A stretch of 38,989 nt of DNA from NCBI GenBank assembly GCA_029976025.1, contig JARKNX010000013.1, positions 1-38,989 on the forward strand, read 5' to 3'. Origin of the DNA: Aggregatilineales bacterium (GTDB lineage Bacteria > Chloroflexota > Anaerolineae > Aggregatilineales > Ch27). A program made the position numbers and the translations under genes. This document shows positions 9,010 to 16,441 of this stretch, piece by piece (the stretch's first letter is position 1; every line of letters starts with the position of its first letter). The notes under the pieces were generated by a model. It was not told the DNA's origin. It did no database searches and saw only the letters and a list, made by a program, of their open reading frames with translations.

Positions 9010-9081
9010 GCGACGAAAACTCCCGCCCGCCGCAAGCGACTCCGGGATGAAAGTCACCGGCGAAACCGCAGCAAGGTGCAG

Positions 9082-9087
9082 TATAAT
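9082..9087 (+). promoter_or_regulatory. -10 element of the PHP phosphatase promoter
   Basis: A perfect TATAAT in the context GTATAATGGC, with no recognisable -35 at 16-18 bases. Transcription starting near 9093 excludes the more upstream in-frame start codons of the following gene and supports 9119 or 9131. Confidence 0.5.
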
Positions 9088-9118
9088 GGCCGTTCATATG
9101 CGCTGCGTTCCAGAAACG

Positions 9119-9970
9119 ATGCTATCCCATATGATCGCCAACCCTGTTCTCTATGACAGCCACATGCACACCCCCCTGTGCCATCACGCCACCGGCGAGC
9201 CGGAAGCCTACGCCGCTCGTGCCGAGGCCTGCGGCCTCAAGGGCATCATCATCACCTGCCACGGCCCGTCCGAAAATGATGCCCTTTCGCCGCATGTGCG
9301 GATGCACATCGCTGAGTTTGACGGCTATATGGCGCTGGTTGAGCGCGCTCGCGCCGCCTGGCAGGGGCGGATCGACGTGCGGCCGGGGCTGGAGTGTGAC
9401 TACCTGCCCGGCCACGAAGCCTGGCTCCGGGCGTTCCTGGCGCAGGCGGATCTGACTTATGTCCTCGGCTCCGTGCATCCCCAGATGGCTGAATACAGAG
9501 CCGCCTATCTGAACGGCGACCCGGTCGCCTTCCAGCGCACCTACTTCGATCACCTCGCCCGGGCCGCCGAAACCGGTCTTTTCGATTGCCTCTCGCACCC
9601 CGATTTCATCAAGAATGAAACGCCGGATGACTGGCAGTGGGAACGGATCATGCCGTCGATCACGGCGGCGCTGGACCGGATCGCGGCAGCCGGGACCGCC
9701 ATGGAGCTGAACACGTCCGGCCTGCAAAAGCGCATCCCCGAGATGAACCCGGGCCGGCCGATGCTGGTTGAAATGCGGGCGCGGAGCATCCCCGTTGTGC
9801 TTGGCTCAGACGCGCACCAGCCGGAGCGCGTCGGCGCTGATTTCAGGACTGCGCTCGATCTGCTGGCCGAGGTCGGCTACAGTTCCGTCAGCTACTTCCT
9901 GGATCGCCAGCGCCGTGAAGTCCCGATTGAGCAGGCGCGGGCCAGCCTGCGTACAGCCGCCGCGCCGTGA
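9119..9970 (+). CDS. PHP-domain phosphatase, histidinol-phosphatase (HisJ/HisK) family
   Basis: 283 residues from the ATG at 9119; the ATG at 9131 is equally possible because neither has a clear ribosome site. Frame-compatible starts further upstream overlap the TATAAT at 9082-9087. Metal-binding PHP motifs are D13-S-H15-M-H17, PGLECDYLPG, VLGSVHP, C-L-S-H-P-D, E-L-N-T-S-G and LGSDAHQPERVG, which supply the His/Asp/Glu ligands of the trinuclear site. The family hydrolyses histidinol phosphate to histidinol in the cytoplasm (EC 3.1.3.15). No other histidine-biosynthesis gene is nearby, so a different phosphate ester is possible. A metallophosphoesterase gene follows after 27 bases, probably in the same operon. 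Confidence 0.85.
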   Translation: MLSHMIANPVLYDSHMHTPLCHHATGEPEAYAARAEACGLKGIIITCHGPSENDALSPHVRMHIAEFDGYMALVERARAAWQGRIDVRPGLECDYLPGHEAWLRAFLAQADLTYVLGSVHPQMAEYRAAYLNGDPVAFQRTYFDHLARAAETGLFDCLSHPDFIKNETPDDWQWERIMPSITAALDRIAAAGTAMELNTSGLQKRIPEMNPGRPMLVEMRARSIPVVLGSDAHQPERVGADFRTALDLLAEVGYSSVSYFLDRQRREVPIEQARASLRTAAAP

Positions 9971-9997
9971 GGCCGCCGGCGATACGAGCGCGTCAAT

Positions 9998-10879
9998 ATG
10001 CATAACCACGAGGCGAAGGAGCGCATCTCGCGCCGCCGTTTTCTGCGGCTGGCTCTGGGCGGCATCGCAAGCATGGGCGCTCTGGGCATCGGAGCCTCAG
10101 CTTATGCCACGCGGGTTGAACCCTATCGCCTCACCATCACCCGCCTGACGATCCCTCTCGCCCACCTCTCCCCGCTCTTTGCCGGATTCACAATCGCCCA
10201 GATCAGCGATCTGCACTTCGGGTCGTGGATGACGCTGGAGTGGATGCTGAACGTGGTGGACCAGGTCAATGCACTCGCGCCGGATCTCATCGCAGTGACT
10301 GGCGACTTCGTGAGCGCGCTGGGCGGCGATATCCCGGACCAGATCAGCAGGGCGCTGTCCGCGCTCCGGGCGCGGGATGGCGTCGTCGCCGTCCTGGGCA
10401 ACCACGACTACTGGACATACGCCCCGACGGTCCGGCGAGCCGTGCGCGAGGCCGGCGCGCTGCTGCTGGATAACACCCATCTGGCGCTGCAGCGCAGCCC
10501 GGCAGCGCTTTATATCGCTGGCGTAGATGATATCTGGGAAGCGCAGGACGATCTGTCGAAGGCGTTGCGCGGCGTGCCGGACCGGGCGGCTACGGTGCTG
10601 CTGGCTCATGAACCGGATTACGCCGATCGGAGCGCACGGACCGGGCGAATCGGCCTCCAGCTTTCCGGGCACAGCCACGGCGGGCAGGTGCGGCTCCCCG
10701 GATACGGCGCCCCGATTCTGCCCCGGCTCGGCCAAAAATATGACATGGGGGCGTACCAGATCGGCGAGATGGCCCTGTATGTCAACCGGGGCATCGGGAT
10801 GACCGCGCCCCACGTTCGGCTGAACTGCCCGCCGGAGATCACGCTGCTCACCCTTGTCCCCGGCAATCCGACGGCCTGA
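9998..10879 (+). CDS. Tat-exported calcineurin-like metallophosphoesterase (YkuE-like)
   Basis: 293 residues. The N-terminus carries a twin-arginine signal (S11-R-R-R-F-L-R17, then a small hydrophobic core ending G-A-S-A-Y-A), so the folded protein is exported by Tat. The phosphoesterase motifs are all present: Q-I-S-D-L-H-F-G, VTGDFV, VLGNHDYW, L-L-A-H-E-P-D and LQLSGHSHGGQVRLP, which supply the two-metal site. Relatives include YkuE and UDP-2,3-diacylglucosamine hydrolases acting on membrane-associated phosphodiesters; the substrate here is unknown. The start ATG follows the PHP gene by 27 bases with no strong ribosome site, suggesting co-transcription. Confidence 0.9.
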   Translation: MHNHEAKERISRRRFLRLALGGIASMGALGIGASAYATRVEPYRLTITRLTIPLAHLSPLFAGFTIAQISDLHFGSWMTLEWMLNVVDQVNALAPDLIAVTGDFVSALGGDIPDQISRALSALRARDGVVAVLGNHDYWTYAPTVRRAVREAGALLLDNTHLALQRSPAALYIAGVDDIWEAQDDLSKALRGVPDRAATVLLAHEPDYADRSARTGRIGLQLSGHSHGGQVRLPGYGAPILPRLGQKYDMGAYQIGEMALYVNRGIGMTAPHVRLNCPPEITLLTLVPGNPTA

Positions 10880-10900
10880 CCGGTTCTTTCCCTACGCTCA

Positions 10901-10940
10901 CCTGACAGGGCTGGTCAGGCCCCCGGCCAGAAGGTATAAT
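10901..10940 (+). promoter_or_regulatory. Promoter of the TPR-like membrane protein, with overlapping stem-loop
   Basis: TGGTCA (10912-10917, four of six) and a perfect TATAAT (10935-10940) are 17 bases apart, in the context GTATAATGCG. A six-pair hairpin CCTGAC/GTCAGG (10901-10906 with 10914-10919) overlaps the -35 and follows the metallophosphoesterase stop by 21 bases; it could be a weak terminator or an operator. Confidence 0.6.
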
Positions 10941-10996
10941 GCGCCGCGTTCACATCCCTGCCGCCAGAGCATGTCGCTGCAAGCGCAAAGAGGTCC

Positions 10997-12085
10997 ATGA
11001 GCAGCAGCCAACCGCCCCCCTATGCTCCGCCGCCTGCCGGCGGGCCAGCCCTCTATCCGCCGCCAGAGCAATCCCCTGGCCGGAGCAATCTGCTGATCCT
11101 GGTCGTGGTCGGGCTGGCGGTGGCCTGCCTGTCATGCAGCATTCTGGCGCTGGCGGGGCTGGCCGGCTATAACGACGGCGTGCGCACCCTGGACCGGATC
11201 GCCCGGGCCACGCGGCAGGCGGATATCGCCCATCAGTACGACCTGGCCGTGACCGATATCGCTGTCGGAAATCGCGAGCTGGCCCTCCTGCGGCTGGAAC
11301 ATGTCGTCCTGACGCTGGGCGCACAGTCGGCGGACGCGGAAGCCCTGCTCACCCGGGTGAATGCCGTCACCGCCACTCCGACGCCCAGCCCGACCTTCAC
11401 ACCTTCGCCTACGCCTCTCAATACCGCGACGCCGACGCCTTCGCCGACAGCCGGCATGGCTCTGCCCGCGCCGGATACCCTGTTCGCTGAGGCACAGGCC
11501 GCTTTCACTGTGCGCAACTACGCCACCACTATCGAGAAGCTCAACATCCTGCGCGGGCTGGCCCCCAACTTCCGGCGGGCCGACGTCGAGCCGATGCTGC
11601 ACGAATCTCTGGTCACGCTCAGCCGCCAGTACCTGCTCGAAGCCAGCGGCAACCGGCTGGCCGAGGGGATCGTGCTGGCCGAACAGGCGCGGGCAATCGC
11701 CCCGATTGGCGACCTGGCCTACGAGGCTTACGTGGCCGGGCGCTACCTGGACGGATTGAACGCCGAAGGCATGGAGTGTCTGCTGGCCGTGCGCGAATGG
11801 GAGAGTATCTACTCTGAGGTTCCGGCGTACCGGGACGTTTCCAACCGGCTGGCGAACGCTTACGCCGCCTGCGGCGACGCCTGGACATACCAGACCGAAT
11901 ACTGCCCGGCGGAACAGTACTACCGCTGGTCGCTGAGCATCATTCGCAACAGCAGCGTCGCCGCCCGCCTGCAGGAAGCCGCCGACCAGTGCGCCAACGC
12001 TACGCCGACCCCGACGCCAACTGAAGAAGGCGCGCCAGCCGAAGAGATGCCCCCGCCCTCAGAAGGGGGCGCTGAGAGCGGCTAG
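10997..12085 (+). CDS. Single-pass membrane protein with TPR-like helical region, function unknown
   Basis: 362 residues. A proline-rich cytoplasmic N-terminus (about 1-28) is followed by one transmembrane helix (about 30-57, NLLILVVVGLAVACLSCSIL), a helical pair (about 60-118), a T/P/S-rich linker (about 120-150) and a mainly helical region (about 155-335) with tetratricopeptide-like pairs, for example AEAQAAFTVRNYATTIEKLN and CPAEQYYRWSLSII. The tail is again T/P/E-rich. This layout suggests an exported scaffold that counts or holds partners. No enzymatic motif is seen. AGAGG precedes the ATG by three bases. Its stop codon overlaps that of the convergent gene at 12082-12348 in the shared bases CTAG. 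Confidence 0.75.
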   Translation: MSSSQPPPYAPPPAGGPALYPPPEQSPGRSNLLILVVVGLAVACLSCSILALAGLAGYNDGVRTLDRIARATRQADIAHQYDLAVTDIAVGNRELALLRLEHVVLTLGAQSADAEALLTRVNAVTATPTPSPTFTPSPTPLNTATPTPSPTAGMALPAPDTLFAEAQAAFTVRNYATTIEKLNILRGLAPNFRRADVEPMLHESLVTLSRQYLLEASGNRLAEGIVLAEQARAIAPIGDLAYEAYVAGRYLDGLNAEGMECLLAVREWESIYSEVPAYRDVSNRLANAYAACGDAWTYQTEYCPAEQYYRWSLSIIRNSSVAARLQEAADQCANATPTPTPTEEGAPAEEMPPPSEGGAESG

Positions 12086-12348
12086 TGTCCTTCCGGCTGA
12101 TGTCCGGTATCAACAGGCACGTTGATATCGTCAAACTGCTTCCAGGGCTGCACATACCCCAGCCACAGCAACGCCCCAATCGCAAAGGCGGCCGCGCCCA
12201 GCATGAACAGCGTGCCGAACACAACCTGGTTGGCTTGCGCGCCCAGCGCCGCCCCGCCAATCAGGGCCATCATCATGAGCAACATCCCGAAACCCATCAG
12301 GAAAGCCAGCGCGGTCTCTTCCGATGTCAGCTTGCCACGTGCAGACAC
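12082..12348 (-). CDS. Small two-helix membrane protein, function unknown
   Basis: 88 residues from a GTG at 12348, preceded by GAGGAG at a six-base distance. Two hydrophobic helices (about 12-34, ALAFLMGFGMLLMMMALIGG, and about 42-66, VVFGTLFMLGAAAFAIGALL) flank a short loop; the C-terminus is polar. I recognise no family. The gene converges on the TPR-like protein gene and the two stop codons overlap (12082-12085). Good ribosome site and composition make it a likely real gene. Confidence 0.7.
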   Translation of the reverse strand: MSARGKLTSEETALAFLMGFGMLLMMMALIGGAALGAQANQVVFGTLFMLGAAAFAIGALLWLGYVQPWKQFDDINVPVDTGHQPEGH

Positions 12349-12503
12349 ATCAGGCTCCTCTCCAGAACGCCCCCCCGGAGTTACTGCCTATAGCTTACCC
12401 CCAAACTGCCGCGCGTGAAAGATCGACAGAGCGGTCAAAAACGCGCAGGATAAAAAAGTGCCGCCGCCAGAATTGCTGCATAGACGAATGCGCATCTCAG
12501 TGG

Positions 12504-12509
12504 TAGAAT
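12504..12509 (+). promoter_or_regulatory. Possible -10 element of the tRNA cluster
   Basis: TAGAAT (five of six) ends 10 bases before the first tRNA. No matching -35 is evident. The stretch 12349-12503 holds nothing else I can identify. Confidence 0.3.
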
Positions 12510-12519
12510 ACTGAAGCAG

Positions 12520-12594
12520 CGGGGCGTAGCGCAGTCCGGTTAGCGCGCTTGATTTGGGTTCAAGAGGCCCCCGGTTCAAATCCGGGCGCCCCGA
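12520..12594 (+). tRNA. tRNA-Pro(TGG)
   Basis: Complete cloverleaf. The acceptor stem CGGGGCG/CGCCCCG starts with C, as in bacterial tRNA-Pro. The D stem is GCGC/GCGC. The anticodon arm is CTTGA-TTTGGGT-TCAAG, so the anticodon is TGG. The variable loop is AGGCC, the T arm CCCGG-TTCAAAT-CCGGG and the discriminator A. CCA is not encoded. Confidence 0.97.
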
Positions 12595-12625
12595 CTGGCC
12601 ACGCTCGCGTGGCAGCGTCGGAGAG

Positions 12626-12696
12626 GCGGGCATGGTGTAAGGGTAACACAACAGCCTTCCAAGCTGTTTTTACGGGTTCGAATCCCGTTGCCCGCT
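12626..12696 (+). tRNA. tRNA-Gly(TCC)
   Basis: Complete cloverleaf. The acceptor is GCGGGCA/TGCCCGC, the anticodon arm ACAGC-CTTCCAA-GCTGT with anticodon TCC, the T arm ACGGG-TTCGAAT-CCCGT and the discriminator T. CCA is not encoded. Confidence 0.97.
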
Positions 12697-12723
12697 CCTG
12701 GCGGCCTTCACCGGCGGCAAGCC

Positions 12724-12799
12724 GGGCCCGTAGCTCAGCGGTTAGAGCAGCCGGCTCATAACCGGTCGGTCGTAGGTTCGAATCCTACCGGGCCCACCA
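12724..12799 (+). tRNA. tRNA with CAT anticodon, probably tRNA-Ile2 (lysidine-modified)
   Basis: Complete cloverleaf with encoded CCA. The acceptor is GGGCCCG/CGGGCCC, the D arm GCTC-AGCGGTTA-GAGC, the anticodon arm GCCGG-CTCATAA-CCGGT and the T arm GTAGG-TTCGAAT-CCTAC. CAT can mean elongator Met, initiator Met or minor Ile. The perfect acceptor end with a G1-C72 pair rules against an initiator. From memory, the anticodon and T arms resemble Bacillus and E. coli tRNA-Ile2 more than elongator tRNA-Met, but this was not computed. Ile2 would need TilS to convert C34 to lysidine. Confidence 0.9.
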
Positions 12800-12909
12800 G
12801 ATTCTCCTCAATGGCACTCCCTCTCTGCAAGGCGCTGCTTCAACGTTACCAGGTGTGTCACATTATCGGCAGGGCCTCGTGTAGAAGTGCCTCCGTCGGA
12901 TACTGATAA

Positions 12910-12931
12910 GGCTTGCCTGATGATGCAAGCC
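12910..12931 (+). terminator. Stem-loop between the tRNA cluster and the response regulator
   Basis: GGCTTGC (12910-12916) pairs perfectly with GCAAGCC (12925-12931) around an eight-base loop, about 110 bases after the last tRNA and 34 bases before the response-regulator start. No T-run follows. It could end the tRNA transcript or sit in the regulator's leader. Confidence 0.35.
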
Positions 12932-12965
12932 GATTGTCCGCTCCGAAAGGGATGCCCTGCTTCAT

Positions 12966-13328
12966 ATGACCGCGCCAATTCTGATTGTTGAAGACGACAA
13001 GCAAACTATATTTCTCTATCAGGCGATCTTGAAGCGGGCCGGTCTGGAGTCTCTCAGTGCCAGCGATGTCGCTGAGGCATGCCAGATTCTGCGGAAGATA
13101 ACGCCGGCGTTGGTGCTGCTGGACCTGGGGCTGCCCGGCAGATCGGGGACGGAACTTCTGGAATGGCTCCGGCAAACGCCCGGACTGCAGGACACGCCGG
13201 TGATCGTCATATCCGCCTATCAGGAGCTGGTCCGCACCCTGGCGGAATGGCCCGACAACCAGATGCTGGTCAAGCCGGTCAACGCTGACACTCTGCTGCA
13301 AATGATCCAGGACATGCTGGCCGGCTGA
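12966..13328 (+). CDS. Single-domain (CheY-like) response regulator
   Basis: 120 residues, a receiver domain only, with no output domain. The acidic pair D10-D11, phosphoacceptor D53 (in LVLLDLGLPG), the switch serine S83 (VIVISAY) and the conserved K103-P104 are all in place, so it should accept a phosphate from a histidine kinase. No kinase is in the window, so it is an orphan. The ribosome site is poor: AAAGGGATG lies about 13 bases upstream. It lies downstream of three tRNA genes and converges on the structured repeat array and NYN gene. Confidence 0.92.
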   Translation: MTAPILIVEDDKQTIFLYQAILKRAGLESLSASDVAEACQILRKITPALVLLDLGLPGRSGTELLEWLRQTPGLQDTPVIVISAYQELVRTLAEWPDNQMLVKPVNADTLLQMIQDMLAG

Positions 13329-13420
13329 GGTAACTTCTTGCTCCGCGGTGTATCTCTTCTGATATATTTCACCAGCCAGTTTGCATAGAACGTGCGGCCT
13401 GAGCCTCCCCTGAAAAGGGG

Positions 13421-13461
13421 ACGACCGCTGGTCGTGAGGGGGGAGCACAACCAACGGCCGT
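13421..13461 (-). other. Hairpin 1 of the repeat array
   Basis: The core arms are 13425-13436 and 13446-13457 around a nine-base loop (AG6AG on the plus strand, C-rich on the minus). Read as minus-strand RNA the stem extends to 16 pairs with three G-U pairs. Read as plus-strand RNA those positions become C-A or A-C mismatches. The structure therefore fits transcription from the minus strand. Confidence 0.7.
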
Positions 13462-13635
13462 AATGCAGGCCTCCGTGGTGGAGTTACCTGGTGAAACTGG
13501 CAACTTTGCTGTACCAGTAAAGCTGTTTGCCTGTTGTCGTTTCACTACCTACAGCATAAATCGCCCACCTGAAAATGGCCTTAGTCTGGCATGAGAAGAC
13601 AGTGAGAACGCCCCTACCCGGCCCGAAAAAGCGGA

Positions 13636-13670
13636 ACCGCTGACTGTGAGGGGGGGACACAGTCAGCGGT
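13636..13670 (-). other. Hairpin 2 of the repeat array
   Basis: A perfect 13-pair stem, ACCGCTGACTGTG (13636-13648) with its exact complement (13658-13670), closes a nine-base loop of seven G flanked by A (seven C on the minus strand). Compared with hairpin 1, two stem pairs changed on both sides together. Confidence 0.8.
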
Positions 13671-13809
13671 CGAGAGAAGAAAACCATTTGCTTCATCGGT
13701 ATGGCAAAAGCATAAATCGGCAGCCTGAAAAGAGCCTTAACCCATTATGAGCATCAGATGAGAATATCGGCGGCCCGCTGACTCCCCGGGCAGAAGTGGC
13801 CGGCTGTTG

Positions 13810-14304
13810 TCACCGTTCGTCCGCATCGTCTCGCTCATCAGCCTGAAACGCCCGCAGCCAGTAATCCACTTCCTGCTTGCTGACCGGCTTCTCATCCTCC
13901 GGGTCCCGGGGCGTCTGACGGCGGGCAAAAGCGGCGGCCATCTTCGCTGCAAACATCTCGCTGGTCAGGATTTCGATACGGCGCGCGCTGGCGTCATCGC
14001 GCAAGACCCGGTCAGAAGATACCAGGATGTACTCCCCGCCGCGCGCTTTCCGCAGCCGCTCCAGGATGATGCGGTCAGCGGTGGTGTGGTGGGCGGCGGC
14101 GAAGATCACCTTGATCTGGCCGGTCGAGAGGTCGTGCGACTGCCCGCCGGGGAGGCCGTGATCGAAGACCACCACTGCCTTCTTACCCAGACGCCCGCAG
14201 TAGGCTTTGAGCTTTTCCACCAGTTTAGCTTCATCATCAGGATCATCCAGCGCGAGGTCCGGCAGGGCCTGAATCAGATTGTGCCCATCAATCAGAAACA
14301 ACAT
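13810..14304 (-). CDS. YacP-like NYN-domain protein (putative ribonuclease)
   Basis: 164 residues. The start MLFLIDGHNLI is the signature of the NYN (PIN-like) fold, with the first acidic residue at D6. Later strands AVVVFDHGLPG, I-K-V-I-F-A-A-A-H-H-T-T-A-D and YILVSSDRVLRDDA carry the expected acidic positions. Relatives of Bacillus YacP/Rae1 are endoribonucleases that cleave mRNA on the ribosome; the metal-dependent RNase role here is inferred from family. GGAGAG lies before the ATG. The gene starts 14 bases after the M23-family gene ends, so the two are co-transcribed. The transcript would run into the structured repeat array. Confidence 0.88.
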   Translation of the reverse strand: MLFLIDGHNLIQALPDLALDDPDDEAKLVEKLKAYCGRLGKKAVVVFDHGLPGGQSHDLSTGQIKVIFAAAHHTTADRIILERLRKARGGEYILVSSDRVLRDDASARRIEILTSEMFAAKMAAAFARRQTPRDPEDEKPVSKQEVDYWLRAFQADERDDADER

Positions 14305-14318
14305 GCTGCTCTCCGGGA

Positions 14319-16301
14319 TTAACGGGGACGATTTTCCAGGATGAACCGGCGCGGATCGACATAATCCCGCTGCAATCGCGCCCAGTCCAGCCGCGGCCAG
14401 TCGCCGGGATTCAGCAGGAGGGCGTCCGTCGGGCTGATGTCGAAGTGCAGATGTTCGGTCCCGCCCTGCGGACGGCCAATGATGCCCACCTGCTCGCCGC
14501 GCTCCACCCGCTGGCCAGCCTGTACAGTCATGCGAGCCAGATGCGCCAGGCGCGAACAGACGAATTCCCCGCCAGGAGTGAGCGGATCGTGCTGGATGAT
14601 GACGATGTTATTCCATACCGGCTTGCTGCCGGCGAAGGCCACAACGCCGCTGGCCGGGGCGTAAACGGGCATGCCAGCATCCAGATTCCACCGCGGCACG
14701 TTGAGGTTGAGATCAGCGCCTGTATGGTACGCCGCGCTGTTGCCGCTGTCGCGGTAGCGCGTGCCAAACCCGGTGGCATCAAACCATTGGCCAGGCCACA
14801 CCTGCTCGCTGAGTCTCTCAGCGGATGTCCCGACGGGGGAATCGAAGCCGTCGGCCAGGCCGAGGCGGCGCCGCCTGGCTTTCTCCCGCTCTTCCTCCTC
14901 AGCCGCGCCGTCTTCTGGTCGGTCGATGCTGTCTTCCGGCCTCCAGCGGACGCTGGCGAAGACAATTTCCTGTGTGTACTCGCCGGTCAGGTTATTCAGG
15001 TTGACCATCCCGCTCCGGGCATCAGCCGGGTCCAGCGCATACACGCCCAGCTTCACCCACACATCAGCAGCCTGTTTCTGATTCACTACGACCTGTACAG
15101 CGCCGGACTCGCCCACCACGCCGTGGATGAAATACGCGGCCCGGGTTGTCGTGCCATGCGCGTCAGGAATCCACACCGCAATCTCATAACGCCCGGCCCG
15201 GGCCAGAGCCGGGATCCAGGCCGCCCACACGCCGCTGCGCGCCGCCGAAGTGAGGGCATACTTCATCCGCTGTCCGTCCCGCACAAATTCGCTGAAGCTG
15301 GCGTTGGGCATCCCGGCATATACACCGTCGTGGTATCCCTGATCCCCGACCCGCACTTCCACCGCGTCGGAGACGCTCTCCACAGAATCCGCGCCGTCCA
15401 CCACATCGACCGGCTTCGATGAAGCAGCCGTCCCCGCCGGCTGGCCAGCGACCGGGTAAGCGTAAGCAGCAATCGTGTCCCAGAGTCTGGTGCTGGATTG
15501 CCAGATATTGGCCGAATCGTTGCGGGCGTGCTGCCAGCTCCAGAAGTTGACCGCCGGCAGGCCCATCACCTGACACTGGTCGAGGAAGAAGACTATCTGC
15601 TCCGGCGTCGCGGACCAGAAGAACTGGCTGCTCCCGGCGCCGTAGTATTCGCCGAAGGCCGCCCCGGTTGGCACGAACTGCTTATCCGGGAAAGCCTGCC
15701 GGTACTCCTCGTAGCTGTCTTTGAGGTTGCGACGGGCATCCCCCGCCCCCCGGTCAACCCAGTACACCTGTGGCATGGCGATATCACAGGCGCTCATGAA
15801 GCTGGCAAATGGGAAATCCGGGTGCATACGGGGGAATCGATAGGAGCTGAGCGCGGTCATGACGCCGCTTCTGAGGCCGGCGAAGTCGCCCAGCAGCGCA
15901 TCCATAAAGCGGCGGGCGCGCTCGGCCCCGCCCTGGGAAGACCACTTACGCCGTCCGTAATCTTCAGCATTGATGACCACGCCGTCCAGATCAAACTGGC
16001 GCGTCCGCGCCGCCAGCCGATGGGCCTGCAGGTCGATATCCACCCCGCTGCCGTAAACAAAACCCCACCCCCAGACGGTGATTCCAGCTTTGCGGAAGCC
16101 CGTGATGACATCGTGCGTGAGCCGCTCTTTGCTGCCATCCGGATCGCGGGCCGGGATGGGGAAGTTATATTCTCCATCAGTCAGCTTGACCAGGATATGC
16201 CCCAGATTCGCCTCCCGGGCCAGCCGGATCATCGTCGGCACATCCGCTTCGGTCTTGTCCAGCTCCCACAACCACATGCCTTTACCACTCAGCATGGCCA
16301 C
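14319..16301 (-). CDS. Three-domain wall protein: GH-like barrel, golvesin-like domain and M23 peptidase
   Basis: 660 residues. Residues about 1-290 look like a TIM-barrel glycoside-hydrolase-like domain (GMWLWELDKTEADVPTMIRL, then DLDGVVINAEDYG, then M-P-Q-V-Y-W and F-W-S-W-Q-H). Residues about 310-465 resemble a golvesin C-terminal carbohydrate-binding beta-sandwich. After a charged linker (E-E-E-E-R-E-K-A-R-R-R-R), residues about 510-650 form a LytM/M23 zinc endopeptidase with H526-x3-D530, H587 (RLAHL) and H617-L-H619, so the site is intact. M23 enzymes cut peptide cross-links of peptidoglycan. Oddly, no signal peptide is present (MAMLSGKGMWLWEL), so its route to the wall is unclear. AAGGGG precedes the ATG. 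The NYN gene follows. Confidence 0.85.
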   Translation of the reverse strand: MAMLSGKGMWLWELDKTEADVPTMIRLAREANLGHILVKLTDGEYNFPIPARDPDGSKERLTHDVITGFRKAGITVWGWGFVYGSGVDIDLQAHRLAARTRQFDLDGVVINAEDYGRRKWSSQGGAERARRFMDALLGDFAGLRSGVMTALSSYRFPRMHPDFPFASFMSACDIAMPQVYWVDRGAGDARRNLKDSYEEYRQAFPDKQFVPTGAAFGEYYGAGSSQFFWSATPEQIVFFLDQCQVMGLPAVNFWSWQHARNDSANIWQSSTRLWDTIAAYAYPVAGQPAGTAASSKPVDVVDGADSVESVSDAVEVRVGDQGYHDGVYAGMPNASFSEFVRDGQRMKYALTSAARSGVWAAWIPALARAGRYEIAVWIPDAHGTTTRAAYFIHGVVGESGAVQVVVNQKQAADVWVKLGVYALDPADARSGMVNLNNLTGEYTQEIVFASVRWRPEDSIDRPEDGAAEEEEREKARRRRLGLADGFDSPVGTSAERLSEQVWPGQWFDATGFGTRYRDSGNSAAYHTGADLNLNVPRWNLDAGMPVYAPASGVVAFAGSKPVWNNIVIIQHDPLTPGGEFVCSRLAHLARMTVQAGQRVERGEQVGIIGRPQGGTEHLHFDISPTDALLLNPGDWPRLDWARLQRDYVDPRRFILENRPR

Positions 16302-16441
16302 CCCTTTTCTTCCCCTGTCTCTCGCTGGCCTTAATCATACCGAATTTTGGCCGTCCCGTGTGCGCCAGAATAAATTACCTCACAATTCAAAAGCGCGCGG
16401 CAAGCGCCCCTGTGCCCGGGCGGCTATCGCGGAGAGAGGTA

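Larger units (their letters stand above)
13383..13783. repeat. Tandem array of a roughly 160-bp non-coding repeat with hairpin modules
   Basis: The 480-base stretch 13329-13809 has no convincing gene. It holds three degenerate copies of one unit. A box reading GCATAAATCG, then CCTGAAAA, then GCCTTA occurs at 13554-13583 and 13710-13739, with a diverged copy (GCATAGAACG...CCTGA) from 13383. After each box on the plus strand comes a G-run hairpin: complete at 13421-13461 and 13636-13670, and only the left arm (CCGCTGACT) at 13775-13783. Spacings are 171 and 156 bases. Short reading frames across the array follow the repeat and look accidental. It lies downstream of the minus-strand NYN gene and is convergent to the response regulator. 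Confidence 0.75.

Noticed and set aside
12520..12799. tRNA cluster as an integration site for a mobile element
   Set aside because: No integrase, no direct repeat of a tRNA 3' end and no change in gene style follow the cluster.
13484..13696. A 70-residue minus-strand reading frame across the repeat array
   Set aside because: It runs straight through a perfect hairpin, has no ribosome site of note, and its resemblance to frames in the other copies follows from the DNA repeat rather than codon conservation.
13325..13810. CRISPR array
   Set aside because: Repeats are about 160 bases apart, degenerate and palindromic, without short uniform spacers or cas genes.
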